This document shows, piece after piece, positions 17,148 to 26,444 of a stretch of 64,000 nucleotides of DNA. This DNA is from Streptomyces sp. NBC_00490 (lineage in GTDB: Bacteria > Actinomycetota > Actinomycetes > Streptomycetales > Streptomycetaceae). The stretch is taken from contig NZ_CP107869.1 of NCBI RefSeq assembly GCF_036013645.1, positions 8,556,001 through 8,620,000 of the forward strand. Direction: 5' to 3'. A program made the position numbers and the translations under genes. Below the pieces are notes generated by a model that searched no databases, had not been told where the DNA came from, and worked only from the letters and a program-made list of their open reading frames with translations. Positions within the stretch are counted from its first letter, which is position 1. The number at the start of each line of letters is the position of its first letter.

Positions 17148-18278
17148 TCAGCCGCGGGCGGCCAGCCGCCACAGCGAGGTCGTCTCCCTGGCGCGGGCCG
17201 CGTGGAGGGGATCACCGGGGTCCGTCGCGCGGCGGTGACGCGGCCTGGTGTCGATCCTCCCGCGTACCCGCAGCCCCGCGCCGTCGATCGCCGACAGCAG
17301 CTCGCCGCGTGAGCGAAGCCCGAGATGCTCGGCCAGGTCCGACAGGACCAGCCAGCCCTCGCCGCCCGGCGCGAGATGGCCGGCCAGTCCGTCCAGGAAG
17401 CCGTGGAGCATGGTGCCGCCCGGGTCGTACACGCCCTGTTCCAGTGCGGAGGACGGCCGGGCCGGTAGCCAGGGCGGGTTGCAGACGACGAGGTCGGCGC
17501 GCCCTTCGGGGAACAGTCCCGGACCCGTCACCTCGACGCGCTCGGCAAGGCCCAGCCGTCGGGCGTTCTCACGGGCGCATTCCAGGGCGCGCGGGCTGAT
17601 GTCGGTGGCCGTGACGCGGCCGACTCCCCGGCGGGCCAGCACGGCGGCGAGCACTCCCGTCCCGGTGCCCAGGTCGAACGCGGTGCGGAGAGCCGGCCCG
17701 GGGAGGGGCGCCGTCGCGACGAGGTCCACGTACTCGCCCCTGACCGGGGAGAACACGCCGTAGTGGGGGTGGACGCGGGCGCCGCCGAGGGCGGGCACCT
17801 CGACGCCCTTGCGGCGCCACTCGTGGGCGCCGAGCACGCCCAGCAACTCCCGGAGGGAGACGACCACGGGGCCGCGGGGCGGACCGTAGGCGGCGGCGCA
17901 TGCCTCGCGGACGTCCGGGGCCCTGCGCAGGGCCAGAGTGTGGTCGTCCGCCAGCAGCACCACCAGGCGGCCCAGGACCCGGGCACGGTGGCCACGGGCC
18001 CTGCGGTACAGGTGGAAGGACTCGCTCGGGCCGGCGCCGGGCCGTGGCGGCTTGCGGTCGACGCGACGGCCGACGGCCTCCAGGAGGCGGCGCGCGTGGT
18101 GGAAGTCGCCCTGCCAGAGCAGCGCGGTGCCCTCGCAGGCCAGACGGTGGGCGGTGTCGGCGCGCAGGCGGTCGTCGGCGACGAGGACGCGTCGAGGGGC
18201 GGGGGCCGCGCTCTCGGAGTGCCAGCGGGCGTGTCGGACGGTGTCGGTGCGGGGCTCGGTCCAGGAGACGGTGGACAC
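17148..18278 (-). CDS. SAM-dependent methyltransferase with NPPW motif
   Basis: A 376-aa class I methyltransferase. SAM motif I FDLGTGTGVLAAVLA is at residues 201-215, and NPPW at 267-270 is the catalytic motif of N-methyltransferases that act on amide or base nitrogen (PrmC, RsmC/RlmG types). The first 150 residues are a separate N-terminal domain, as in large 16S/23S rRNA guanine methyltransferases. Target RNA or protein is not determined. GTG 18276-18278 follows GAGGAG at six bases. Tail-to-tail with the polymerase gene. Confidence 0.82.
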   Translation of the reverse strand: MSTVSWTEPRTDTVRHARWHSESAAPAPRRVLVADDRLRADTAHRLACEGTALLWQGDFHHARRLLEAVGRRVDRKPPRPGAGPSESFHLYRRARGHRARVLGRLVVLLADDHTLALRRAPDVREACAAAYGPPRGPVVVSLRELLGVLGAHEWRRKGVEVPALGGARVHPHYGVFSPVRGEYVDLVATAPLPGPALRTAFDLGTGTGVLAAVLARRGVGRVTATDISPRALECARENARRLGLAERVEVTGPGLFPEGRADLVVCNPPWLPARPSSALEQGVYDPGGTMLHGFLDGLAGHLAPGGEGWLVLSDLAEHLGLRSRGELLSAIDGAGLRVRGRIDTRPRHRRATDPGDPLHAARARETTSLWRLAARG

Positions 18279-18611
18279 GGTGAACTCCTCGTGGTCGAAC
18301 GTGCGGATACACGAAGAGCACTTCGACGAGGAGCACGAGAAGCGGCCGACGCGATGGCGTGGCCGCGGGTGAAAGGGCAGGTGGGCTCTCGGTGAGCGCC
18401 GGGGCTACCGCTCCCGCGTCGAAGCGCGAGCGGGGACGTCGCCGAGCACCATGCCTAGTGTCATGACCTGTCCTGTCGGGGCTGTGGGGGCTGCCGGGAG
18501 GGAACGGCAGCAGGCTCGCACGTGGCCTCGCCGCCGGGCAAACCGTTTGCGGGGTGCGGCCCACCGTCACCGCGGTGGGCCGCACCCCTGGGAATCACCG
18601 GAGGGCGGCGC
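18279..18611. other. Intergenic region, no supported gene
   Basis: This stretch of 333 bases lies between the start of the methyltransferase and the end of the cupredoxin gene, both on the minus strand. I see no open frame with an SD and family-like sequence. It holds a terminator hairpin at 18551-18588 and presumably the methyltransferase promoter. Confidence 0.6.
18551..18588 (-). terminator. Terminator hairpin after the cupredoxin/DUF1080 gene
   Basis: A perfect 16-bp stem: arm GGGGTGCGGCCCACCG (18551-18566), loop TCACCG, matching arm 18573-18588. There is no U-tract, which is usual in Streptomyces. It lies 23 bp past the stop codon at 18612. Confidence 0.85.
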
Positions 18612-20813
18612 TCACAACTCCTTGATCCTGATGTCCCGGTAGGAGACCACGTCCGTGATGCCGTGCACCTGGAGTCCGAGGTAGCCGGAGGCGAACCGTC
18701 GCCCGTCCGTGCCCGGGTCGTCCGAGCGGGGCGGGGTGAAGTCCTGGCCGCCGATGTTGTCGAACTCGTTGATCAGCACACCGTTGCGGTAGACCGAGTA
18801 GTGCTGGTCGACCACCCGGATCTCGTAGTCGTTCCAGGTGCCCTTCTGGGTCACGCCCGCACCGGCCAGGCCCACGCGGTCGAATCCGTAGACCGAGCCC
18901 GTCTTGTACATGTCGCCGTCGGGCCGGTCCAGGACCTGCACCTCGTGCCCGTACTTGATGGCGACCCACTCCGGCCGTGACTCCTCCGGATGGTCGTGGA
19001 TCCACGGGAAGCGCACGAGCACACCCGAGTTGGTGTTGCCGGCGCCCGGCGCGTCGTCCCGCCACTGCAGCCGCAGCGAGAAGTCGCCGTACTTGCGCTC
19101 CGGGAACCACAGCATGCCGAGCCCGTCCCTGGTTGTGCCGGAGGTGATCGAGCCGTCGGCGTTCAGCCCGAACGAACCGCCGCCCACCTGCTGCCACTTG
19201 GCGAACGACGCGGCGGTGCCGTCGAGGATGGTCCGATAGCCCTCGGTCTGCCCGGGCGTGCCGATCCCGGACTGCCGGGCGGCCTTGTGGATCGCGTTGT
19301 ACTCGCGCTGGTCGACGACGCCTTCCTTGAGGAGCTTGTCGAGGACCGTCTTCACGTGCTTGACGAACAGCGCGTGGGAGGTCCACTCCTTCTCGTCCTC
19401 AATCAACTCGTTGATACGGCACCGGCTGTTGGTGAGCCGGTTGGGAACCCCCGAGTCGACCTCGCCGACGATCACCGTCAACCGCTCGTCGAACTCCGGG
19501 CAGTTGGGGGCGGGGACCTGGCTGGAGACGACGGTGAAGGTCACCGTGCGAGCGGCGGCGGTGTTGCCGGCCTTGTCGGTGGCCCGGTAGGCGAGGGTGT
19601 GGGTGCCGGCACGGTCGACGACCACCGGTGTGGTGTAGGCGATGTACGGTCCACCGTCGATCGAGTACTCGATCCGGTCGACACCGGAACCGTGCTCGTC
19701 CGTCGCGCTCACGCTCACCCTGGCGGTGCCGACATAGGCCCCGGCCGCGTTCTTCGTGCCCTCGACCGTCACCCCCGTCACCGGCGGTGTGGTGTCCGGG
19801 GTGGGTGTCGCGACGACCGTGAACCGGACGCTCTTCTCGGCGGCGACGTTGCCCGCCTTGTCGGTGGCCCGGTAGCGCACGGTGTGGGTGCCGAGCTGAT
19901 GCACCATCACGGGCGCGGTGTACGCCTGCCAGGCACCGTCGCCGACGGCGTACTCGATGGTGTTGACGCCGGAGCCGGTGTCCGAGGCGGACACGGTCAC
20001 CGTCGCCATGTCGAGATACGCCCCGTCCGCGTTCCGCTCGCCGGTCACCGTCGCCGAGGTGTCCGGGGGAGCGGTGTCGTCGGAGGGCGGCGGGACCACC
20101 GTGAACCGGACGCTCTTCTCGGCGGCGACGTTGCCCGCCTTGTCGAGCGCCCGGTACCGGATCTGGTGACTGCCGACCTGGTCGACGACGACCGGGGTGG
20201 TGTACGGCAGCCAGTCACCCGAATCGCCGACCGCGTACTGGATGCCGTCGACCCCGGACCCGCCCTCGTTGTCCGTCGCGCTGATCGCGACACTCGCCGA
20301 GCCGACGTACTCGCCCTGCGCGTTCTGTGTCCCGGTCACCTGCGCCGCCGTCGTGGGCGGGGTGGTGTCCTCGCCGGTGCCCTCGCTCACCACGAGGATG
20401 CCCTGCATCTGTCCGTGGCCCGGGATCGTGCAGTGGTAGAAGTAGCGGCCCGGGGTGAGGGTGACCTCGGCGGTGTGGCGGCCGCCCATGTCGTCGTTCG
20501 GGTTGGCGAGGATGTTGAGTTGCACATCGCTGTTGAACTCGGGGTCCGAGGTCACGAACGTCAACGTGTGCGGCATGCCGGTGGTGTTGCCGGTCGTCAC
20601 GCTGTTCTCGAAGACGATCGTCGCCTGACCCGCCACCGCGGTCGTCGGCGCCGACGTGTACTTGGTGATGTCGTCGCCGGCCGTCCAGGTGAGTGTCTGG
20701 GCGGCGGCAGCCTGCGCCACGGGCTGCTGGGCGGAGACGGGTGCCGACTGCAGCCCGAGCATGATCAGTACGGCGGCCAGCAGGGCCGTCCAGATTCTTC
20801 GTCGCTGTGTCAC
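18612..20813 (-). CDS. Secreted cupredoxin / Ig-like repeat / DUF1080 (3-keto-disaccharide hydrolase) protein
   Basis: About 733 aa, exported: an Arg-rich start is followed by a hydrophobic helix and an AQQ cleavage region. Residues about 40-146 are a plastocyanin-like cupredoxin with copper ligands His82, Cys128 (FYHCTIPGH), His133 and Met136. Three homologous repeats of roughly 95 residues follow, each ending HTxRYRAxDKAGN..AA...VxFTVV, as in Ig-like or OmpL47-type repeats. The last 200 or so residues are a DUF1080/LamG-like fold (PSWNDYEIRVV-type strand pattern), a family that includes 3-keto-glycoside hydrolases. The GTG at 20811-20813 overlaps the stop of the upstream gene (GTGA), so the two are translationally coupled and likely cooperate outside the cell. 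Confidence 0.83.
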   Translation of the reverse strand: MTQRRRIWTALLAAVLIMLGLQSAPVSAQQPVAQAAAAQTLTWTAGDDITKYTSAPTTAVAGQATIVFENSVTTGNTTGMPHTLTFVTSDPEFNSDVQLNILANPNDDMGGRHTAEVTLTPGRYFYHCTIPGHGQMQGILVVSEGTGEDTTPPTTAAQVTGTQNAQGEYVGSASVAISATDNEGGSGVDGIQYAVGDSGDWLPYTTPVVVDQVGSHQIRYRALDKAGNVAAEKSVRFTVVPPPSDDTAPPDTSATVTGERNADGAYLDMATVTVSASDTGSGVNTIEYAVGDGAWQAYTAPVMVHQLGTHTVRYRATDKAGNVAAEKSVRFTVVATPTPDTTPPVTGVTVEGTKNAAGAYVGTARVSVSATDEHGSGVDRIEYSIDGGPYIAYTTPVVVDRAGTHTLAYRATDKAGNTAAARTVTFTVVSSQVPAPNCPEFDERLTVIVGEVDSGVPNRLTNSRCRINELIEDEKEWTSHALFVKHVKTVLDKLLKEGVVDQREYNAIHKAARQSGIGTPGQTEGYRTILDGTAASFAKWQQVGGGSFGLNADGSITSGTTRDGLGMLWFPERKYGDFSLRLQWRDDAPGAGNTNSGVLVRFPWIHDHPEESRPEWVAIKYGHEVQVLDRPDGDMYKTGSVYGFDRVGLAGAGVTQKGTWNDYEIRVVDQHYSVYRNGVLINEFDNIGGQDFTPPRSDDPGTDGRRFASGYLGLQVHGITDVVSYRDIRIKEL

Positions 20814-23290
20814 CGAGCGGCCCCCCTCGCCAGCTGACCGGCGGCCGGAGTGGGACCGCCGCCCTTGTAAGTGACCTGCCACAGCGCCGACTTGGCGTCC
20901 GAGGTGAAGAAGCCGCGACCGTAGTCGAGCACATACAGCGAGCCGTCCGGACCGAACTTCCAGTCCATGAGGTTCTTGATGCCGTCGTTGCCGATGGGCA
21001 CGATCTTCTTCAACGACTCGGAGTGCACGGGCAGCCCGCCGTCCCCGTGCGTCTTCGGGTCGGTGATGACGGCGTTGCGCGGCTGGTCGGCGTCGTAGAA
21101 GTCACCGACGAACCACTTGCCGTCCCAGTACGCGGGCCACTTGACCTCGCTGGCGCTCGCCGTGTCGTAGCGGTAGACCGGTCCGTTCATCGCGGCCTGT
21201 CCGCCGCCCTTCAGCCACGGCAGCAGATACGTCGACTCCTCCTGCTTGTAGGAGGGGATGCCGTTCGCGTCGCGCGGGAAGTCCGGTGCGCCGCCCTGGG
21301 GCGAGTACCAGATGTTGTTGCCGGTGACCGGCGGAAGGTTGACGAGGCCGTCGTTGTTCGGGGACTCGTTCTTCGGGTGGTCGCAGTCGTACCAGCCCAG
21401 CGGCTTCGTCGGGTCGGGCAGGTTGCGGTCGCGGTAGGGCTGCTTGTTGCCCATGCAGTACGGCCAGCCCCGGTTGCTCGCCTTGGTGATGACGGCGAAC
21501 GTGTCGTACTTGGCCGGACCCCAGGTCGTCGAGGGCGCCGAGGCGTCAGGGCCGACCCAGCCGGCGTACAGGATGTCGGTCTTCTGGTCGACGAAGATAC
21601 GGGCGGGGTTCCTGACCCCCATCACATAGATCTCGCCGCGGGTCTTGCCGCCGCCCTCGTCGGTCTCCTGCCCGGTGAAGAGGTTCCCGGCGGGCAGCGT
21701 GTACGTCCCGTCCGGCTCCGGGTGGATGCGCAGGATCTTGCCGTTGAGGTTGTGGGTGTTGCCGGCGGTGCGCCGCGCGTCGGCGAAGGAGACGCCCTTG
21801 TAGTTCGGCTCCGGGTTGTTGCCGGAGTAACCACCGCTGAAGCCACTGGAGTTGTTGTCGCCGGTCGCGATGTACAGGTTGCCCTTCGAGTCCCAGGTCA
21901 TCCCGCCGCCCGCGTGGCAGCAACTGTGGATCTGCACCGGCCACTTCAGCAGCACCTTCTCGCTGCCCAGGTCCAGCTTGTTGCTCGCCAGGTCGAGCGT
22001 GAACCGGGAGACCCGGCGCTCGGCCATGCGCGTCTCGCGGTTGATCTGCGCGTGCGGTGTGTAGTGCAGATACACCCACCCGTTGTTCTCGAACCGCGGA
22101 TCGAGCTCGATGCCGAGGAGCCCCTCCTCGACCTTGACCAGCTCGTCGCCGCCGCCCTTGTTGCCGAAGACCGTCAACGCCCCCGCGAGGGTGACCTTTT
22201 TGGTCTTCGGGTCGTAGACATGGATCTCGCCCCGGCCCTTGCCGATGTCGGGGTTGTTCCAGTCGGTGATCACGGGCTGCGAGGAGTCCGCGCCGCCCCG
22301 GCCGATGTAGAGCACCCGGCCGTCGGGCGCGGTGACCAGGCCGTGCGGCTCGCCGATCTGGTCGTTCTGCCCCGCCTGGTTGGGCTGGGTGAGGCGCTCC
22401 GCCTTGTAGTTGCCGGTGATGGTCGCCTTGCAGTCGGCCTGCACCAGCCGCGAGGTCCACAACAGGGCGCCGCGCAGATGCGTACGGAAGTCGCTCTCGT
22501 CGTACGACGACACCGTGCCGCCCATGCCGGTGTAGAAGGAACGGCCGCCGTCGTAGTCACGGCACCAGCTCACCGGGTGGTCCCAGCCGTTCTTGCCCGC
22601 TCCCGGCTGATACGTCGACTCGCGGACCCGGGCCACGGTGTGGACCTCACCCGACGGGTTCCTGGCCCAGTTGAACCACTGGTCGGGCCGCTTCCACTGC
22701 ACGGGCAGATCCTTGGTCGCCGGATGCCGACGGTCCCCGACCTCGACGACGGCCCGTTGTACGGCGGTTGGGCTGGAGGCCGCCGGGCGGGCGCCGACCA
22801 GTCCGGTGAACCAGTCCGAGTACGGCTCGGCGCGCGCCGCGTCATGGACGCCGACGAAACCGCCGCCCGCCTCCATGTAGGCCTCCAGACCGGCCTCCTG
22901 CTCCGGATCGAGGATGTCACCGCCGCCGGTCAGGAAGACGATCGCGTTGTACCGCCCGAGCTTCGTCTCGTCGGTGAACACCGAGGCGTCGTCGGTGGCC
23001 ACCGTCGTGAACCGCTGCTCCGTCGGCCCGGACAGGCCGATCTTCTCGATCGTCTCGATCCCCGCGTTCACGACCGGCGACTCCTCCCCGGCCGCCGCGG
23101 AACCGTAGAAGACCAGTACGCGTACATTCGCGCCGCCTGGCGGCGACTTCACGGACATCGTTGTCAGGGGTGGTTCCGGGGCCGGACGCGCGCTGGCGGC
23201 GGGACCCGACAGCAGTCCGGCGACGACGATCCCGGCGGTCACGCCCGCCACGCCGACCCGTCTTCTCGCGCTCAGTCCTCGTAAGTGCAT
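20810..23290 (-). CDS. Secreted ThuA-domain / glucose-sorbosone dehydrogenase-like protein
   Basis: An 826-aa exported protein from ATG 23288-23290, preceded by GGAGG at five bases. The signal peptide is about residues 1-35 (ARRRVGVAGVTAGIVVAG). A ThuA (trehalose-utilisation, class I glutamine amidotransferase-like) domain fills about residues 50-290 (VGVHDAA, GRSFYTGMGG). The rest is a six-blade beta-propeller of the soluble glucose/sorbosone dehydrogenase family (GIELDPRF, HSCCHAGGGM, GEIYVMGVRNPARI), whose members use PQQ. Oxidation of extracellular sugars is the family role; PQQ dependence here is an inference. Coupled to the cupredoxin-DUF1080 gene. Confidence 0.85.
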   Translation of the reverse strand: MHLRGLSARRRVGVAGVTAGIVVAGLLSGPAASARPAPEPPLTTMSVKSPPGGANVRVLVFYGSAAAGEESPVVNAGIETIEKIGLSGPTEQRFTTVATDDASVFTDETKLGRYNAIVFLTGGGDILDPEQEAGLEAYMEAGGGFVGVHDAARAEPYSDWFTGLVGARPAASSPTAVQRAVVEVGDRRHPATKDLPVQWKRPDQWFNWARNPSGEVHTVARVRESTYQPGAGKNGWDHPVSWCRDYDGGRSFYTGMGGTVSSYDESDFRTHLRGALLWTSRLVQADCKATITGNYKAERLTQPNQAGQNDQIGEPHGLVTAPDGRVLYIGRGGADSSQPVITDWNNPDIGKGRGEIHVYDPKTKKVTLAGALTVFGNKGGGDELVKVEEGLLGIELDPRFENNGWVYLHYTPHAQINRETRMAERRVSRFTLDLASNKLDLGSEKVLLKWPVQIHSCCHAGGGMTWDSKGNLYIATGDNNSSGFSGGYSGNNPEPNYKGVSFADARRTAGNTHNLNGKILRIHPEPDGTYTLPAGNLFTGQETDEGGGKTRGEIYVMGVRNPARIFVDQKTDILYAGWVGPDASAPSTTWGPAKYDTFAVITKASNRGWPYCMGNKQPYRDRNLPDPTKPLGWYDCDHPKNESPNNDGLVNLPPVTGNNIWYSPQGGAPDFPRDANGIPSYKQEESTYLLPWLKGGGQAAMNGPVYRYDTASASEVKWPAYWDGKWFVGDFYDADQPRNAVITDPKTHGDGGLPVHSESLKKIVPIGNDGIKNLMDWKFGPDGSLYVLDYGRGFFTSDAKSALWQVTYKGGGPTPAAGQLARGAAR

Positions 23291-23343
23291 GGGCACCTCC
23301 TCGGTCACAGCAACAGCGCGATGGAAGCTAGACCTCTTTGCGC

Positions 23344-23379
23344 AACTCGCCAATACCTATGACCGAGTTGGGGTCAACT
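23344..23379. promoter_or_regulatory. Inverted repeats in the divergent promoter of the secreted operon and SLAC
   Basis: AACTCG (23344-23349) and CGAGTT (23364-23369) form spaced arms. AGTTG-GGGT-CAACT (23366-23379) overlaps them. The region lies 54-100 bp from both divergent starts, so one regulator could control both transcription units. The regulator is unknown. Confidence 0.4.
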
Positions 23380-23479
23380 TTGTCCTGAGCGTGGAAAAAC
23401 AGCGGAACGGCCGGTACCGTCTCACAGGTTCATCACAGGTACGTCTCCGCAAGTTCCGTATCAGGGTGGGGAGTTCCAC

Positions 23480-24448
23480 GTGGACAGACGCGGGTTCAAC
23501 CGACGAGTACTGCTGGGCGGCGCGGCCGTCGTGGGCAGCGGAGCCGTCGCGACATCGTTGTCGCTGGCGCCGGACGCCGCGAGCGCCGACGGGCCGGCCA
23601 GGACCGCACCGGCCGGGGGCGAGGTGAGACGCATCAAGCTGTACGCCGAGAAGCTCGCGGACGGGCAGCTGGGCTACGGCTTCGAGAAGGGCAAGGCGAC
23701 GATCCCCGGCCCGCTCATCGAACTCAACGAGGGCGACACGCTGCACATCGAGTTCGAGAACACCATGGACATCGCGGCGAGCCTCCACGTCCACGGCCTC
23801 GACTACGAAATCACCAGCGACGGAACCAAGTTGAACAAGAGCGATGTGGAGCCCGGCGGCACCCGCACCTACACGTGGCGCACCCACGCCCCCGGCCGCC
23901 GCAAGGACGGCACCTGGCGGGCGGGCAGCGCGGGCTACTGGCATTACCACGACCACGTGGTGGGGACCGAGCACGGCACGGTCGGTATCCGCAAGGGCCT
24001 CTACGGTCCGGTGATCGTGCGGCGCAAGGGCGACGTCCTCCCGGACAAGACGTACACGATCGTCTTCAACGACATGCTCATCAACAACAAGCCGGCGCAC
24101 TCCGGGCCCAACTTCGAGGCCACGGTGGGCGATCGCGTCGAGTTCGTGATGATCACGCACGGCGAGTACTACCACACGTTCCACATGCACGGTCACCGCT
24201 GGGCCGACAACCGCACGGGCATGCTCACCGGCCCCGACGACCCGAGCCAGGTCATCGACAACAAGATCGTGGGCCCCGCGGACTCCTTCGGCTTCCAGGT
24301 CATCGCGGGGGAGGGCGTCGGGGCGGGCGCGTGGATGTACCACTGCCACGTCCAGAGCCACTCCGACATGGGGATGGTCGGGCTGTTCCTGGTGAAGAAG
24401 ACGGACGGCACGATCCCGGGGTACGAGCCGCACGAGCACGATCACTGA
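23480..24448 (+). CDS. Two-domain small laccase (SLAC)
   Basis: A 322-aa multicopper oxidase, near-identical in layout to the known Streptomyces small laccase. A twin-arginine signal ([12 protein letters not shown]) suggests export of the folded enzyme by Tat. Copper-binding histidines: 103 and 105 (HVHG), 155/157/159 (HYHDH), 232/235/237/239 (HTFHMHGH), 288/290/294 (HCHVQSH) with type 1 Cys289 and axial Met299. Tyr109 corresponds to the tyrosine reported to form a radical in SLAC. It oxidises phenols and reduces O2 to water, fitting the pca genes nearby. GTG 23480 follows GGGGAG at six bases. The C-terminal tail is short. Confidence 0.95.
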   Translation: MDRRGFNRRVLLGGAAVVGSGAVATSLSLAPDAASADGPARTAPAGGEVRRIKLYAEKLADGQLGYGFEKGKATIPGPLIELNEGDTLHIEFENTMDIAASLHVHGLDYEITSDGTKLNKSDVEPGGTRTYTWRTHAPGRRKDGTWRAGSAGYWHYHDHVVGTEHGTVGIRKGLYGPVIVRRKGDVLPDKTYTIVFNDMLINNKPAHSGPNFEATVGDRVEFVMITHGEYYHTFHMHGHRWADNRTGMLTGPDDPSQVIDNKIVGPADSFGFQVIAGEGVGAGAWMYHCHVQSHSDMGMVGLFLVKKTDGTIPGYEPHEHDH

Positions 24449-25298
24449 CGCGCGAGGTCGAACAGGGTCCATTCCGTGCCGGGGTGCTCCTGGAGGTAGA
24501 GGCGGGGGCCGCGGCAGACGACACGGCGGCTTCCGAGGCGGGTGCCGTCCGGGCGGGTGAGCCGGGTCGTCTCCAGGGTCTCGACCGTGCTCGCGGTGAG
24601 CCGGCCGGTGACGAGCCGGTCGTGTACGTCGCCGGGGCCGCCGAAGAAGGCGACAAGCCCGCCGTGGACGACGACGCCGTGGGCGTACCTGACCGGCGTG
24701 GTGCGGACGCGGGTCGGTCGGCCGTCCCGGACTTCCAGGAGAGGGAAGTCCGTGTACGGGTACGCCCAGGTGGCGCGATGGTCGACGTTGAGGGCGTAGC
24801 ACTCGAGGACGGGCTGGTCGCCGGGAGCCGCTTCGTACTCCCACAGCGGCCTTCCCGCGCTGCTCCACCGGCGTATGCCGGGCTCGCTGAGCCGGTCGCC
24901 CAGGACGCCCTGGTCGAAGTGGCCGACCCATACGTGCCCCGACTCGTCGGTCAGGAAGTGCTCGATGCCGTCGCCCACCCGGAAGGTGCCCGCAGAGCAA
25001 CCCATACCTGTACCTGGTCGTCCCCGGCGCGACTGCGCACATCGGCCAGCTCGAATCCGCCGTCCGGCAGGGCGTCGATCATCGGATGCCGTGGCCCCAC
25101 CGCGCTCAGACGCGTCTCGTCCGCGTAGCCGCCCTCCACCGTGACCACGAGTGCGTCGTACGGACCGTGCGGGCTCCGAGTGCCGCAGAGCAGCCAATGC
25201 GCACGCCCGAAGGCGTCGACGGTGCTGTGCAGTACGTCCCGGTCGCGGTACTCGCGGGGCAGACGCGCGTACGGGGTCAGGTGGCGGTCAGCGGGCAT
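24442..25298 (-). pseudogene. Frameshifted gene, unknown Streptomyces protein family
   Basis: Two overlapping frames make one continuous protein. The N-terminal part runs from ATG 25296-25298 (good SD GGGAGAAGG) through RSRAGDDQVQVW. The C-terminal part resumes in the other frame at CSAGTFRVGDGIEHFL and runs to the stop at 24442. The switch lies near 24985-25010 and fits the loss of one base. The product would be about 285 aa with beta-propeller-like strand repeats (GHVWVGHFDQG) and no recognised enzyme motif. It may be a sequencing error or a true mutation. It is convergent with SLAC (7-bp overlap) and divergent from the LacI gene. Confidence 0.7.
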
Positions 25299-25370
25299 GG
25301 GGCCTTCTCCCGGTCATACGGCGATGATCCGGGCGCCCCGGGCTCGTGAGCAACCGGATTGCGGGCCCCG

Positions 25371-25382
25371 GAGAGCGCTCTC
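25371..25382. promoter_or_regulatory. LacI-family operator
   Basis: GAGAGCGCTCTC is a perfect 12-bp palindrome with the central CG typical of LacI/GalR operators. It lies 54 bp before the LacI gene and 72 bp before the divergent frameshifted gene, so it could serve both. Confidence 0.72.
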
Positions 25383-25402
25383 ACGACTCCTCCGGCCAGG
25401 GC

Positions 25403-25408
25403 TATCCT
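25403..25408 (+). promoter_or_regulatory. Possible -10 box of the LacI-family gene
   Basis: TATCCT lies 20 bp downstream of the operator and 28 bp before the GTG. The operator would then overlap the -35 region, the expected arrangement for autorepression. No good -35 hexamer is visible. Confidence 0.45.
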
Positions 25409-25436
25409 GATCCGCAACCGCGAGGAGGGCCCCGAA

Positions 25437-26444
25437 GTGACCGAGACAGCGCCGCGTCCCACGCTGGAGGCCGTGGCCGAGCGGGCCGGGGTCTCGCGGG
25501 CCACCGTGTCCCGGGTGGTGAACGGTGGGGACGGGGTGCGGGAGCCGCTCGTCGAGCGGGTCCGGCGGGCGGTGGAGGAGCTGGGGTACGTGCCCAACCA
25601 GGCCGCCCGCAGCCTGGTGACGCGCCGGCACGACGCGATCGCCGTCGTCGTCGCCGAACCGGAGACCCGGGTCTTCGCCGACCCCTTCTTCGCGCTGCAA
25701 CTCAGGGGAATCAGCAAGGAGTTGACGGCCCACGACAACCAGCTGGTCCTGCTGCTGACCGAGGGGCGCGACGACCACGCCCGGGTCGGCCGCTACCTCG
25801 CCGGCGGCCATGTCGACGGGGTGCTCGTCTTCTCCCTGCACCTCGACGATCCGCTGCCCGGACTGATCCAGCGGGCGGGCATTCCGACGGTGTTCGGCGG
25901 GCGGCCCGGGTGGAGCGACGGCAGCCGTGACGTGGTGTTCGTCGACAGCGACAACCGGGGCGGGGCGCGGGACGCCGTACGCCATCTCGTGGGCCTCGGC
26001 CGTACGCGCGTCGCGCACATCACCGGTGCCCTGGACCAGACGTCGGCGGTGGACCGGCTGGAGGGGTTCCGGGACGTCATGGGGGACACCGGTCCGGAGC
26101 TGGTGGTCGAGGGGGACTTCACTCCCGGGGGCGGGGAACGGGCGATGCGGGAGCTGCTCGAGCGCTGCCCGGACGTCGACGCCGTGTTCGCCGCGAACGA
26201 CCTCATGGCGTCCGGGGCGCTGCGGGTGCTGCGTGAGCGGGGGCGGCGCGTGCCTGACGACGTGGCCGTGATCGGGTTCGACGACATGCTGCCGGTGGCG
26301 GAACAGACCGATCCACCGCTCACGACGATCCGTCAGGACATCGAGGAGATGGGGCGGTTGATGGCCCGGCTTTTGCTGGGGACGGCCGGCGCCGCGTCCA
26401 GCGTCGTGCTGCGGACGACGCTGGTGCGGCGGGCGTCCGCCTAG
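25437..26444 (+). CDS. LacI/GalR-family transcriptional regulator
   Basis: A 335-aa repressor. The N-terminal HTH (TLEAVAERAGVSRATVSRVV) occupies residues about 10-30 with the hinge following, then a periplasmic-binding-protein-like sensor domain (VIGFDDMLPVAEQTDPPLTTIRQD near the C-terminus is typical). The GTG start at 25437 follows GAGGAGGG. The GAGAGCGCTCTC palindrome upstream makes autoregulation likely. The effector, presumably a sugar, is unknown. Its TAG stop overlaps the stop of the convergent gene in CTAG. Confidence 0.9.
   Translation: MTETAPRPTLEAVAERAGVSRATVSRVVNGGDGVREPLVERVRRAVEELGYVPNQAARSLVTRRHDAIAVVVAEPETRVFADPFFALQLRGISKELTAHDNQLVLLLTEGRDDHARVGRYLAGGHVDGVLVFSLHLDDPLPGLIQRAGIPTVFGGRPGWSDGSRDVVFVDSDNRGGARDAVRHLVGLGRTRVAHITGALDQTSAVDRLEGFRDVMGDTGPELVVEGDFTPGGGERAMRELLERCPDVDAVFAANDLMASGALRVLRERGRRVPDDVAVIGFDDMLPVAEQTDPPLTTIRQDIEEMGRLMARLLLGTAGAASSVVLRTTLVRRASA

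Noticed and set aside
19000..23284. Long plus-strand frames opposite the secreted operon
   Set aside because: Val/Asp/Gly/His-rich repeats mirror the coding strand; no start signals or family motifs.
25371..25382. Possible restriction-type or mobile-element end palindrome
   Set aside because: Position before a LacI gene and the central CG of GAGAGCGCTCTC fit a LacI operator much better.
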